From contig NZ_FWFP01000005.1 of the NCBI RefSeq assembly GCF_900172215.1, positions 1 through 64,000 of the forward strand: a stretch of 64,000 nucleotides of DNA. Reading direction: 5' to 3'. Origin of the DNA: Ruegeria meonggei (GTDB taxonomy: Bacteria > Pseudomonadota > Alphaproteobacteria > Rhodobacterales > Rhodobacteraceae). How positions within the stretch are numbered: the stretch's first letter is position 1; each line of letters opens with the position of its first letter. A model generated the notes under the pieces. It did not search any database. It saw only the letters and a program-made list of their open reading frames with translations, and was not told the origin of the DNA. A program made the translations under genes and the position numbers. This document shows positions 29,485 to 37,668 of the stretch, in pieces.

Positions 29485-30468
29485 TCAGGTCCGCAGATTG
29501 TTGGCTGAATTCTGGATGTCGTCATACTGACCCGAGGGGCGGAATTTCCACAGATAGTCGGGCAAGATGGATTCCAAAGTCGCAGGCTCGATCCCCAGAT
29601 CGTCAAACCCTTTTGCGCCCTCAGACACTACATTGTCGCGGCGCAGGTTCTTCAGTTGGTCCCGCGTAAGAATGTGGTTCGGAAACAGCTGAAAACTGGC
29701 GAATTTCGCAATGTCCAGCATCCCGGCCATGATCCGGGCTACAAAGAAAGGAATCCCGATGATGACGCGGCGGCGATAAATCACCCCCAGCATCTGATCC
29801 ATCAACGCACGGAACGTTTTAACCTCGGGCCCGCCCAGTTCATAGATGCCGGCCTCAGCCTTACCCAGGGCGCCCTGAACGGCAGCCTTGGCCACGTCAT
29901 CTACATAGACCGGTTGAAACCTGGTGTCCGCCCCAACCAGAGGCAGGAACGGCCCCATCCGGGTCATCCCGGCAAATCGGTTAAAGAACTGATCCTCGGT
30001 CCCGAAAATGACCGAAGGACGCAGGATCACCGCATCCGGCATATGGGCCAGAACACCGGCCTCACCCTGTGCCTTTGTCCGGGAATACGCACTGACAGAC
30101 TCTGCATCGGCACCAATGGCCGAGATATGAACCATTCGTGCGATTTTCTGATCCGCCGCAAGCCGCGCGATCCGCTCGGCCCCGTCGGCCTGCACCGCAT
30201 CAAACGCGTTTTTGCCAAGCTCGTTCAGAACACCAACGCAGTTGACCACCGCATCCGCTCCGCGCATGGCTGCCGCGACGGACGCGTCATCGCGGATGTT
30301 GCACAGAATGGGTTCGACCTGACCGACAACACCGTATGGTTTGACGAACATCGCCTCGTTCGGGCGCCGCACCGCAACCCGCACACGCCACCCTGCATTC
30401 GCCATTCGCCGTGCGATATACCGGCCGACAAATCCCGATCCGCCGTAAATCGTGACCATTTTGGACAT
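29485..30468 (-). CDS. Complex I NDUFA9-like NAD(P)H-binding protein
   Basis: A 327-residue atypical SDR. The Rossmann motif is YGGSGFVGRYIARRM at 8-22, and the segment HISAIGADAESVSAYSRTKAQGE holds the diverged active-site region. The length and C-terminal part match alphaproteobacterial homologues of the mitochondrial complex I accessory subunit NDUFA9. Its role with bacterial complex I is inferred from homology. AGGAG precedes the ATG at 30468. Confidence 0.88.
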   Translation of the reverse strand: MSKMVTIYGGSGFVGRYIARRMANAGWRVRVAVRRPNEAMFVKPYGVVGQVEPILCNIRDDASVAAAMRGADAVVNCVGVLNELGKNAFDAVQADGAERIARLAADQKIARMVHISAIGADAESVSAYSRTKAQGEAGVLAHMPDAVILRPSVIFGTEDQFFNRFAGMTRMGPFLPLVGADTRFQPVYVDDVAKAAVQGALGKAEAGIYELGGPEVKTFRALMDQMLGVIYRRRVIIGIPFFVARIMAGMLDIAKFASFQLFPNHILTRDQLKNLRRDNVVSEGAKGFDDLGIEPATLESILPDYLWKFRPSGQYDDIQNSANNLRT

Positions 30469-30622
30469 GAGAGGGCTCCTGCTGATGGGTCCTGATCCGA
30501 TTTACCGCTCAAAGCTCCGGCAAACAAGGCGCAATAACGCCGCGCGTCTGCGAAAAAAACCGCGCACTGAAAGGGCTGCCGGGTGGGGAACAAAAAACTT
30601 TCAGGAAACTTTCCGAATCTGG

Positions 30623-30651
30623 TTGACGCCCTCGGCCAGTCGGCTTAAACG
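30623..30651 (+). promoter_or_regulatory. Promoter of the tRNA-Leu gene
   Basis: TTGACG (30623-30628) and TAAACG (30646-30651) are separated by 17 bases, and the -10 box ends 16 bases before the first tRNA base. This is a near-consensus housekeeping promoter in the right place. Confidence 0.75.
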
Positions 30652-30667
30652 CCCCTCCACGACACCT

Positions 30668-30754
30668 GCCCAGGTGGCGGAATTGGTAGACGCGCTAGCT
30701 TCAGGTGCTAGTGTCCGTATGGACGTGGAGGTTCGAGTCCTCTCCTGGGCACCA
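30668..30754 (+). tRNA. tRNA-Leu (anticodon CAG)
   Basis: An 87-base tRNA with acceptor arms GCCCAGG and CCTGGGC, discriminator A and an encoded CCA. The anticodon stem CTAGC/GCTAG encloses TTCAGGT, giving anticodon CAG at 30702-30704. A long variable arm (GTCCGTATGGAC) and a GGTTCGAGTCC T-arm fit a class II leucine tRNA. Confidence 0.97.
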
Positions 30755-31082
30755 AATCCCCGACAAGATTTTCTACACTTACGGTATCAGCGATTGATAT
30801 CGGTTGTCTGCGTTTCCTGTGCAACTGTGTCAGGGGGTGCGTCGGATCAAGACCATCCTGCGGCAGAACGGCCTTTTGACTTTGCGATTTCCGCCCGCCT
30901 GGCTCCATTCGGTTGGCCCGGGATAGTGACGCTACGTCGCATAAAAGCAAATGACACGTCAGGAAGTTTACGTAAACGTCAGCTGGGTAACATTTTTTTG
31001 ACTGACCGGTTAAAAAATGACGCGAATTGCCGGATTCTTCCCCCTAACCACACCGTTCGTCTTGCCTAAATGCGCCATGTCG
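30755..31082. other. Non-coding region after tRNA-Leu
   Basis: No supported gene. The one notable feature is the 12-bp palindrome GTTTACGTAAAC at 30966-30977. It is followed by TAACAT (30988-30993), which could serve as a -10 for a transcript leading into the structured element and the small ORF downstream. I saw no integrase gene or duplicated tRNA end that would mark an integration site. Confidence 0.5.
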
Positions 31083-31151
31083 CTGCGGGCCACCACTCAC
31101 GGATGACTGATCCTGGAGCCCTCTCCCAAAGAGTTCGGATCAGGCCCGCAG
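31083..31151 (+). ncRNA. Candidate structured leader RNA
   Basis: Three nested stems: CTGCGGGCC (31083-31091) with GGCCCGCAG (31143-31151), TGATCC (31108-31113) with GGATCA (31137-31142), and CTCT (31121-31124) with AGAG (31130-31133). The two 3' arms of the outer stems are contiguous, with one 16-base 5' bulge. It ends 41 bases before a small ORF that has its own terminator. I do not match it to a known riboswitch or sRNA class. Confidence 0.5.
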
Positions 31152-31192
31152 TGACACATTGATGGAAGCTATAGTGTTGAAGGAAATTGACG

Positions 31193-31375
31193 ATGCCAAT
31201 CAAATCAATTCTCAATCGCTTCAAGGCGACCAAAGCTGACCGCCGTTTTGCAGCCGGTAATCAAAAAACGTCCACGGGACGCAAAGGTCCGATGATCGAA
31301 AAAGCAGAACTGACTGCCCTGTTTCAAACCGTTCTTGAGGAGAAACGCGACGACCATCCGGTACGACGCAAGTAA
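31193..31375 (+). CDS. Small basic protein, unknown
   Basis: A 60-residue ORF starting at ATG 31193 (MPIKSILNRF) with AAGGA about eight bases upstream. The composition is basic in the first half and ends VLEEKRDDHPVRRK. There is no membrane segment or cysteine. The nested-stem leader upstream and a good terminator directly downstream argue that this is a real transcript. It is not a DUF1127 protein by its sequence. No function can be assigned. Confidence 0.55.
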   Translation: MPIKSILNRFKATKADRRFAAGNQKTSTGRKGPMIEKAELTALFQTVLEEKRDDHPVRRK

Positions 31376-31384
31376 CCCTAGACA

Positions 31385-31424
31385 CGCGGGAACCTGAAAG
31401 TGAGCATTCAGACCCGCGATTTTT
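31385..31424 (+). terminator. Terminator of the small ORF
   Basis: CGCGGG (31385-31390) pairs with CCCGCG (31413-31418), and CTGAA (31394-31398) with TTCAG (31407-31411) inside it. ATTTTTC follows on the plus strand. The 3' arm overlaps the last codons of the convergent RraA-like gene. Confidence 0.8.
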
Positions 31425-32103
31425 CAAACATCCCCCAAGCCTCCTCAAAGGCCGCAAAATCAAAACCGGGCTGCGACGCCGCGTCCAGAACGATGCGCTC
31501 TGTGCTCAGCAGTTTTTGAATCGCTGCCTCCAGCTGGTTGATGAGGTCTTTGGGTATCACCAGCGCCCCATGTCGGTCCGCGTGGATCAGATCGCCCGGG
31601 TTTACCGTCAGGCCAAAGACCGAAACCGGCGTATCAATCTCGCGCACATGGACAAAGCCATGGCTGGGTCCGACGGACCCGGCGACAACCGGAAAGCCCT
31701 GCGGCAGGTCGCCCAGATCGCGCATGACACCGTCGGTCAATGCGCCCGCCATGCCAAACCCCTTGTGAACGGTTGTGTTGATCTCGCCCCAATAGGCGCC
31801 GATGCAATTGGGGAAATCGACATCTTCGATCACCGCAACCGAGGGCGCGGGGCCGTCCGCCATATACTTGTAATAGGCCATGCGACGCGCCTTGATGATC
31901 TCGGGTGCCTCGGCCGGGGGGTGAACCGCTGCAATCTTTGCGGTGCGGGCATACCCGACGACGGCGGGCTCGGACGGGGCTGAGCACAGCATTGTGCCGC
32001 GTGTAAAAGCATTGAACCCGCGTTTGCCTTGCGCCACCTCAATGGCGTTGCAGATCGTGGGCGTGTCGACCTTGCGCAACAGGGTCAGAAGGGACGGTGT
32101 CAT
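31408..32103 (-). CDS. RraA-like / HMG aldolase family protein
   Basis: A 231-residue protein of the RraA fold, which includes 4-hydroxy-4-methyl-2-oxoglutarate aldolases and RNase E inhibitors. TPTICNAIE at the N-terminus, GALTDGVMRDL and the metal-proximal GDLIHADRHGALVIP are typical. In a catabolic operon an aldolase or oxaloacetate-decarboxylase role is more likely than RNase control. It is the last gene of the LacI-associated operon and overlaps the hydrolase gene by four bases. Confidence 0.8.
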   Translation of the reverse strand: MTPSLLTLLRKVDTPTICNAIEVAQGKRGFNAFTRGTMLCSAPSEPAVVGYARTAKIAAVHPPAEAPEIIKARRMAYYKYMADGPAPSVAVIEDVDFPNCIGAYWGEINTTVHKGFGMAGALTDGVMRDLGDLPQGFPVVAGSVGPSHGFVHVREIDTPVSVFGLTVNPGDLIHADRHGALVIPKDLINQLEAAIQKLLSTERIVLDAASQPGFDFAAFEEAWGMFEKSRV

Positions 32104-32795
32104 GAGGCCTCCAGCCAGCGGATCAGTGCCGCGTTTGTTGTGTTGGGTTGTTCCAGGGTGGGCAGGTGCCCGGCATGATCAATGATGCTGAGCACGCTGT
32201 TGGGCAGAAGGCCGTGTATCAACTCGTGCCGCTCAACCGGGCATAACGTGTCTTCGCGGCCGCACAGAACCAAAGTGGGACCAGCATAAGCAGCAAGCGT
32301 TTGCGTCTGATCGGGGCGGTCCATCAGGGCTTGGGACTGGCGCAGGAATACTTCGGCACCAAGATCTGTCGCCATTTGCATGCACAGATCCAGAATAGCC
32401 CCAAGATGCGGGCCATCCGCCAGATAGTTCGGCTTCATCTCATCCCGCATCACCTGACGCAGCCCCCCCGCGCGTACGGCCGCCATCTGCGGCGCGCGCC
32501 GCGCTTTGACTTCCGCCCGTTCAGCCAGCGGATTGGTGTCCATCAGGGCCAGCCTCTCGACACGGTTGGGTGCTTGCCGAACGACCTCCATCGCCACAAT
32601 CCCGCCCATCGACAATCCGGCCAACGCAAAGACCGGAGGCGCCGTTTGCAGCAAATCAGAGGCCATTTCCTGAACATTGTCAGGGCCTGACAAAGGGAAG
32701 GTCATGATCGGGCGGGCACCCGACAAGGCATCAATCTGCGGCCCGAACAGCCGGGCATCACACATCATTCCGGGCAGAAGAACCAGCGGCGTCAT
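32100..32795 (-). CDS. Alpha/beta hydrolase
   Basis: A 231-residue alpha/beta hydrolase. The nucleophile elbow is GLSMGG, the acid is likely in CGREDTLCP and the histidine is in DHAGHLPTLEQP. It probably cleaves an ester, lactone or C-C bond in the pathway of this operon. It is linked by 4-base overlaps to both neighbours. Confidence 0.87.
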   Translation of the reverse strand: MTPLVLLPGMMCDARLFGPQIDALSGARPIMTFPLSGPDNVQEMASDLLQTAPPVFALAGLSMGGIVAMEVVRQAPNRVERLALMDTNPLAERAEVKARRAPQMAAVRAGGLRQVMRDEMKPNYLADGPHLGAILDLCMQMATDLGAEVFLRQSQALMDRPDQTQTLAAYAGPTLVLCGREDTLCPVERHELIHGLLPNSVLSIIDHAGHLPTLEQPNTTNAALIRWLEAS

Positions 32796-33916
32796 TGGGC
32801 AGCCAGTTGCGCGCCCTCAGCCAGCGAGGACAGTTTGGCATAGGCAATATCCGGGTCGACCGCACCAAAGCCCGCAAACGTGCCAAAGCCACAATCGCTG
32901 CCCGCTATCACCCGGTCGGCGCCGACGATATCGGTGAACCGGGTGATCCGCTGTGCAACAAGTTCGGGGTGTTCAACGAAATTGGTCGTGGTGTCGACGA
33001 CGCCTGGAACCAGAACTTTGTCCTCCGGGATCTCGTGCTTGCGGTCCCGGAAGACCGCCCATTCATGGGCATGGCGCGGGTTTGATGTTTCAAACAGTAC
33101 ATAGCGGGAATTTGTTGCCATCAGCGTGCTGAACACCTTGTCCATGGCGATATCGCAGCAATGGGGCCCTTCATAGTTGCCCCAGCAGATATGCACCCGA
33201 ACCCGGTCTTGTGGCACATTCTGCAGCGCGTGATTCAGAGCCTCGACATGCATGTTGGCAACGCGCAGAAATTCTTCGTCTGACAGATCGGCAAATAACA
33301 TATGGCGCGACAGGGCAAGATCGGGGCAATCCAGTTGCAGGTCCAGCCCGGCTGCCACGATCGTCTCGTATTCCGCCTTCATCGCGTCGGCCAGCGCAGC
33401 CAGATAGGCCTCGCGGGTTGGATAAAAAGCGTTCTGCAGAAACAGGGAAATCACGCCAGGCGACGCCGCATTCATGAACCCGCGCGTGGCCCCATGTTCC
33501 GCCATTGCCGCCTTGAGGTTGGCTATGTCGGTCTCAAGCTCACCCTGACCTTTTGGGCGAACTTCGCCGGTGCATTGCGGGCGCGCATATTGCGGCGTGC
33601 CGCCTTCGTCGGCCAGACGTTTCAAAAAGCCAGGGAACATCTTCAGATCGGCAGGGGCATTGCGCGGGCTGTCCCCCGAAAAACCAGTATAGCGGTCCTT
33701 GACGTAGGTGGCATAAGAAATCTTCGAGGTCTCGCCATCGCTGACGATATCAATGCCCGCTGCGACCTGTTTGCGAACGGTCTCGGACACGGCTGTTGTC
33801 ATACAGGTGTCGAAAGCCGCTTGGTCAAAGGGCTCGTCCCGTTCACGGGCAAAGATGAAATCCACCACGTCCTGCGTGCGCGGCAGAGACCCTACATGTG
33901 TTGTCTTTACGGGCAT
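32792..33916 (-). CDS. MetE C-terminal-domain-like zinc methyltransferase homologue
   Basis: A 374-residue protein equal to the catalytic barrel of cobalamin-independent methionine synthase without the N-terminal half. The zinc ligands appear conserved: His242 and Cys244 (VHICWGNYEG), Glu276 and Cys342 (GSDCGFGTF). Stand-alone relatives include epoxyalkane:CoM transferase and uncharacterised thiol-alkyl transferases. The acceptor is probably a thiol. It lies 9 bases downstream of a SAM methyltransferase gene. Confidence 0.82.
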   Translation of the reverse strand: MPVKTTHVGSLPRTQDVVDFIFARERDEPFDQAAFDTCMTTAVSETVRKQVAAGIDIVSDGETSKISYATYVKDRYTGFSGDSPRNAPADLKMFPGFLKRLADEGGTPQYARPQCTGEVRPKGQGELETDIANLKAAMAEHGATRGFMNAASPGVISLFLQNAFYPTREAYLAALADAMKAEYETIVAAGLDLQLDCPDLALSRHMLFADLSDEEFLRVANMHVEALNHALQNVPQDRVRVHICWGNYEGPHCCDIAMDKVFSTLMATNSRYVLFETSNPRHAHEWAVFRDRKHEIPEDKVLVPGVVDTTTNFVEHPELVAQRITRFTDIVGADRVIAGSDCGFGTFAGFGAVDPDIAYAKLSSLAEGAQLAAQ

Positions 33917-33925
33917 GGTGCCTCC

Positions 33926-34528
33926 TTAAGTCTTTCGTGCCATCAGAACAGTATGGCTTTGTGTTTCGGGATCCTGGGCCAGAAATCCCGTCATGATCAT
34001 CCCGTTTTCTTCCAGACAGGCGGCGTAGGCCGCAGGTGAGAGAGAGGCGTGATACACCTGCTCGTCACCGACGGTGCCTTGTTCCACACCCGCGCTTGGG
34101 CCTACGGTCAACATCAACATACCGCCCTGCCGCAAGTGGCGCGCAATTCGGGCGATGCAGGCTTTTTGTTCATCCGCCGTCAGGTGGAAAAAGCTGTTCC
34201 AGGCGATGATCCCGTCGAAGGTCTGATCCAAATCGAATTCGCGCATATCCGCCTGACGCCAATCGCCGTCTGGCCAGCGGGTCCGCGCGATATTGAGCAT
34301 GGCTTCGGAGAAATCGACACCGGTGACAATAAACCCTTCGGCCTTGAACCATCGAGCAATGGGTTCGCCGGTCCCGCACCCCAGATCCAGAAGGTGATCA
34401 CCGGGTTTCAGGCTGGCGGTGAAGCGCGCCAGCCAGCGCGCTTCGAACAGGACCCGAGAGCGCTGTGCGTCATAGGCAGCAGCCTGCCGTTCATAAACAG
34501 CGCGGGTATCGTCGGGATCGACGGTCAT
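33926..34528 (-). CDS. Class I SAM-dependent methyltransferase
   Basis: A 200-residue protein with motif I LLDLGCGTGEPIARWF, the ribose-binding TGVDFSEAML and the post-I ADMREFDL. The substrate is unknown. The start overlaps the bicupin stop by four bases (ATGA), so it belongs to the LacI-associated operon. Confidence 0.86.
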   Translation of the reverse strand: MTVDPDDTRAVYERQAAAYDAQRSRVLFEARWLARFTASLKPGDHLLDLGCGTGEPIARWFKAEGFIVTGVDFSEAMLNIARTRWPDGDWRQADMREFDLDQTFDGIIAWNSFFHLTADEQKACIARIARHLRQGGMLMLTVGPSAGVEQGTVGDEQVYHASLSPAAYAACLEENGMIMTGFLAQDPETQSHTVLMARKT

Positions 34529-35484
34529 CCGGCCCAGGTCGCCCCAGCCGCGTCATCTGTGGCAATGATCCGGTACAGCCCAGCCTGACCCGTCATCGAC
34601 GGCGCGACGCTGTAGGTCTCGCCCGGCAGAACCAGAGCGGTGTCACCACCGGACAAGATTGCCTCGTAACCATCGACGGAGATGCGCCAATGTCCGCTGG
34701 CTGGCATCAGAACCACAGGTTTTTCAGCGCCGATAGGGTCCACCACGGCGGAACCGCGGGTCAGGAAATCAACTTCGAATCCCGGTTTGTCGCGGATCAC
34801 ACCTGCCTCTCCGATCACCTGCGCAGGTTTAGTCGCGCCCAGCGCCATCAGGTCCCAGTAACGGGCCACGTATTTTCCAACGACGCTTTCGACCGGAACT
34901 TCGGGGAAGGTCTTCAGCTCTTCTTCAGTCAGCACAGGCATCGGACGCACGTTATGCGGCAGCTCCTGTCCCTTTTTCGAATCGTACAGCACGCCATTGT
35001 CACCCAGCATCAGTCCATGCGCCTGCGCGTCCTCGATGACCTGAGGCGCCCATGTCACGCCACCGCCGGCATCGTCGCCGCCCAGGATCGCCATGATCAT
35101 CCCATAGTCCTGGCCCACGTTTTCGAACCCGCGGAAGATACCGGTGGGAATGTTGAAGATATCGCCTTCCTCGGCAATGAACTCACCCGCCGTGCCATAG
35201 CGGCCCCAGAAGAACCGCCAGCGACCTTTGGCGACAAAGAACACCTCGGCCGTGGTGTGGCTGTGCAATGAGTTGCGGCAATTCGGCGGCTGGCCTGCGG
35301 CGCCAATGTTAAAGCCGATCTTGTCGGTGATATGGACGTGCTGGTCGGGTGATTCAGACACCCCGCCGCCAATGATGGTAAAGTTCTCTTTCTGGTCACT
35401 GCCCGGCGTATGGGCGTCGATAAAGGCGGTCTTGCAGGGTCTAAGTTCGCCGTAGCGGACAATGCGTTGTTCAATGGTGCTCAT
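34525..35484 (-). CDS. Bicupin-like protein
   Basis: A 319-residue protein with an N-terminal cupin whose metal motif is HSHTTAEVFFVAKGRWRF and a matching late GDIFNIPTGIFRGFEN. A second, metal-poor cupin near the C-terminus holds GHWRISVDG and GDTALVLPGETYSV. It could be a dioxygenase, isomerase or sugar-acid epimerase. AGGAG lies before the ATG at 35484 (MSTIEQ). A hairpin-rich 150-base gap separates it from the upstream gene. Confidence 0.78.
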   Translation of the reverse strand: MSTIEQRIVRYGELRPCKTAFIDAHTPGSDQKENFTIIGGGVSESPDQHVHITDKIGFNIGAAGQPPNCRNSLHSHTTAEVFFVAKGRWRFFWGRYGTAGEFIAEEGDIFNIPTGIFRGFENVGQDYGMIMAILGGDDAGGGVTWAPQVIEDAQAHGLMLGDNGVLYDSKKGQELPHNVRPMPVLTEEELKTFPEVPVESVVGKYVARYWDLMALGATKPAQVIGEAGVIRDKPGFEVDFLTRGSAVVDPIGAEKPVVLMPASGHWRISVDGYEAILSGGDTALVLPGETYSVAPSMTGQAGLYRIIATDDAAGATWAG

Positions 35485-35496
35485 GGAAATCTCCTT

Positions 35497-35600
35497 ACGG
35501 GTTGATGGTGCAACAGGGGGTATCAACCCGTTGCCCCTGGAGGCCTGTTGTTCAGCCGCCTAGCCCGCAAGGAGGCGCGGTGACAATGATATCGCCGCGC
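35497..35600 (-). other. Structured intercistronic region before the bicupin gene
   Basis: ACGGGTTGAT (35497-35506) pairs with ATCAACCCGT (35522-35531). An alternative pairing, CAGGGG with CCCCTG, uses bases in that loop and beyond and would exclude the first. GCGCGG (35575-35580) pairs with CCGCGC (35595-35600). This could be an internal processing or attenuation site in the operon. Confidence 0.45.
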
Positions 35601-35638
35601 GCCCTCGCTGGAATTAAGGTGTTCAGGCACCTGAGGCA

Positions 35639-36628
35639 TCACACATCCCCGGTCGCCAAAACAAGCTGTTTCCAGATCGCTGTTTCGTCAAACAGGGTCC
35701 ATTCCCGGCGCAGCCTGATATCGCCGCCGATCAGCTCACCCCATTCGGCGTGGCTGATGCCCAGAACATAAAGCTCGGCCCCTGTTGGCACGCCAAACGC
35801 CCCCCAACCGTCATGGGTTCCGTGCAGGCTCCAGCGAATGGCAGATCGGGGCGGCATGTTCGGATCATCGCGCCCGATCTGGTGATGGATGGTGAAGGTG
35901 GCGCTGGGCATTGCCGCACGCAGCGACATCCAGAACCGGTCAACCGGATCGCGGCCATGACCGGTCGCGCCGCCGGGGTATTCGGTCTGAACCGCGCGAT
36001 CATATGCGCGCTCGACCGCACCCATTTCCGCGCCCATCATTCTTGTCAGCAGATCGGCGTGGCGCTGTCCCCATTCATTGTCATTGCCGCGCCCAACATA
36101 AGGCCCGGGTAGGTCATTGTCGGGGGTCAGCGGCTTAACGCAGTGGTCCGGACCGCCTTCGCGGGCTATCAGATCGCGGGTGAATTCTTTTGGATCCCAG
36201 CCCATTTGACGGACCACGGCGCTGTTGTCGCGGATCAGCCATTCGTCATCAATGGCGTTATTTCGGGCATGGCAGTCGGCCAGAATACGATAGCAAAGCT
36301 TTGCGCCCGTGGCTTTGCCGAACAGACCATCACCAAGATGGGTGGCGGTCGACATGATGCGGTGGCTGGACAACATGCCCTCTTCCGGGGTGCCGGACCA
36401 GATCACATCCTCGCCCAGCAGGGTTCGGTCGGGAAACTCGGCCAGTGTCGCCATCGTGGCCCCGATCACACCCTGGTTTCCGGTCGAGACGCTGCCCGGC
36501 ATCCGCACAACGATGTCGGGCGCATAGTATTCATGCAGAGTTGAAATACCCCGGTCTTCCCAGATCTCTTTGGTGATCCCGATTATATAGTCGGGAAAAT
36601 CCCGGAATTTAGGATCAAAGCCCTTCAT
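35639..36628 (-). CDS. NTF2/SnoaL-like protein A (two-domain size)
   Basis: A 329-residue protein resembling two SnoaL-like halves. The N-terminal half includes YYAPDIVVRMPGS and MATLAEFPDRTLLGEDVIWSG, typical of the ester-cyclase group. The second half has the pattern FWMSLRAAMPSATFTIHHQIG and WSLHGTHDG. It lacks the C-terminal ENWV-D motif seen in proteins B, C and D of this cluster. The ATG at 36628 overlaps the LacI stop by four bases and has AAGGA upstream. The reaction is unknown. Confidence 0.78.
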   Translation of the reverse strand: MKGFDPKFRDFPDYIIGITKEIWEDRGISTLHEYYAPDIVVRMPGSVSTGNQGVIGATMATLAEFPDRTLLGEDVIWSGTPEEGMLSSHRIMSTATHLGDGLFGKATGAKLCYRILADCHARNNAIDDEWLIRDNSAVVRQMGWDPKEFTRDLIAREGGPDHCVKPLTPDNDLPGPYVGRGNDNEWGQRHADLLTRMMGAEMGAVERAYDRAVQTEYPGGATGHGRDPVDRFWMSLRAAMPSATFTIHHQIGRDDPNMPPRSAIRWSLHGTHDGWGAFGVPTGAELYVLGISHAEWGELIGGDIRLRREWTLFDETAIWKQLVLATGDV

Positions 36629-37668
36629 GTGTTTGTCCTTTGTGGTGTCCACCCCTTGGGCAACCGGGCCGAAGTCCGCACGACCAGCGGCCCATCAATG
36701 GCCACTTTCCGCGGTTTGGCCGTGGCCGGGGTATCGATATGTTCAAAAAGCGCGGCTACGGTTTCGGCCACCATCAGGTTCGCCCGTTGCCGGATCGTTG
36801 TCAGGTTATAGGCCGGCCACCCGGCAGGCGGTACGTCGTCATAACCCACTACCGAAACATCCTCGGGGATGCGCAGGCCCAGCTCGAACCGGATCACATC
36901 CATGACCGCAAATGCCATGTGGTCATTGGCGACAAACACCGCATCGGGCCTGTCATCCGGGGCTACATCAAACACCCGGCGCGCAGCGGCACGGGCGTCT
37001 TCGGTGTGAAACTCGCCAACATCGTGACGGAACAGGTCCTGGCCAGCCTCGCCCAGCGCTGCCCGGAACCCGGCCTCGCGGTCGCGCTGGGTCGATGCCC
37101 CCTGCCAGCCGGCGATATAGGCGATCTGTCGATGCCCACCGGCCACCAAGAACTCGGCCACTTTTCGGCCCCCAGCATAGTTGTCGGACGTGACCGTGGT
37201 GATGCCGTCCATATCCTGGCTGCGGTTGAAAAGAACGACAGGAACACCCGCCTGCTGACAGCGCATCGCAATGTCCGACGACATCGGCACCGAAGCCAGA
37301 ATGACGCCGTCTACTTGGTAGTCGAGGATTTCCTCCATCACGTCGTCGATATTTCCGGCCGACCGCGAGGCCATGAAGATCAGGACGTGATAGCCCTGTT
37401 CCTGCAAGGCGTTGGACAGTTTCTCAAGCGCTTCGGGATAAAAGTAATTGTCCAGATATCCGACCACCAGACCGATGATCCGGCTTTTGCCCGACACCAT
37501 CGCCCGGGCCAGAACATTTGGGCGATAGCCCAGCTGGGTAGCGGCTTTGCGCACCTTGTCTTCGGTCTTTTTGCTGACCGATGCGCCGGGGGTAAACACC
37601 CGGCTGACTGCCGATTGGCTGACACCCGCCAGCTGTGCAACCTGAAGGGATGTGACTTTCTCGGCCAT
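36625..37668 (-). CDS. LacI family transcriptional repressor
   Basis: A 347-residue regulator with the LacI HTH and hinge helix at 1-60 (VTSLQVAQLAGVSQSAVSRVF, then YRPNVLARAM) and a sugar-binding-protein-like effector domain. The gene lies in the middle of the operon. Its ATG overlaps the SDR stop codon by one base (TGATG), and its stop overlaps the next start by four. The likely operators are the two palindromes at 46083-46157, with the CG centre usual for LacI-family sites. The inducer is presumably the imported compound or a catabolite. Confidence 0.94.
   Translation of the reverse strand: MAEKVTSLQVAQLAGVSQSAVSRVFTPGASVSKKTEDKVRKAATQLGYRPNVLARAMVSGKSRIIGLVVGYLDNYFYPEALEKLSNALQEQGYHVLIFMASRSAGNIDDVMEEILDYQVDGVILASVPMSSDIAMRCQQAGVPVVLFNRSQDMDGITTVTSDNYAGGRKVAEFLVAGGHRQIAYIAGWQGASTQRDREAGFRAALGEAGQDLFRHDVGEFHTEDARAAARRVFDVAPDDRPDAVFVANDHMAFAVMDVIRFELGLRIPEDVSVVGYDDVPPAGWPAYNLTTIRQRANLMVAETVAALFEHIDTPATAKPRKVAIDGPLVVRTSARLPKGWTPQRTNT

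Noticed and set aside
30452..31069. 205-codon plus-strand ORF
   Set aside because: It runs through tRNA-Leu; AQVAELVDALASGASV is the usual translation of that tRNA, so the ORF is spurious.
30755..31082. Genomic island attachment site at tRNA-Leu
   Set aside because: No integrase and no repeat of the tRNA 3' end was seen in the window.
31193..31375. DUF1127 small protein (CcaF1-like)
   Set aside because: The sequence lacks the arginine-rich DUF1127 pattern, though the gene arrangement recalls such sRNA-linked loci.
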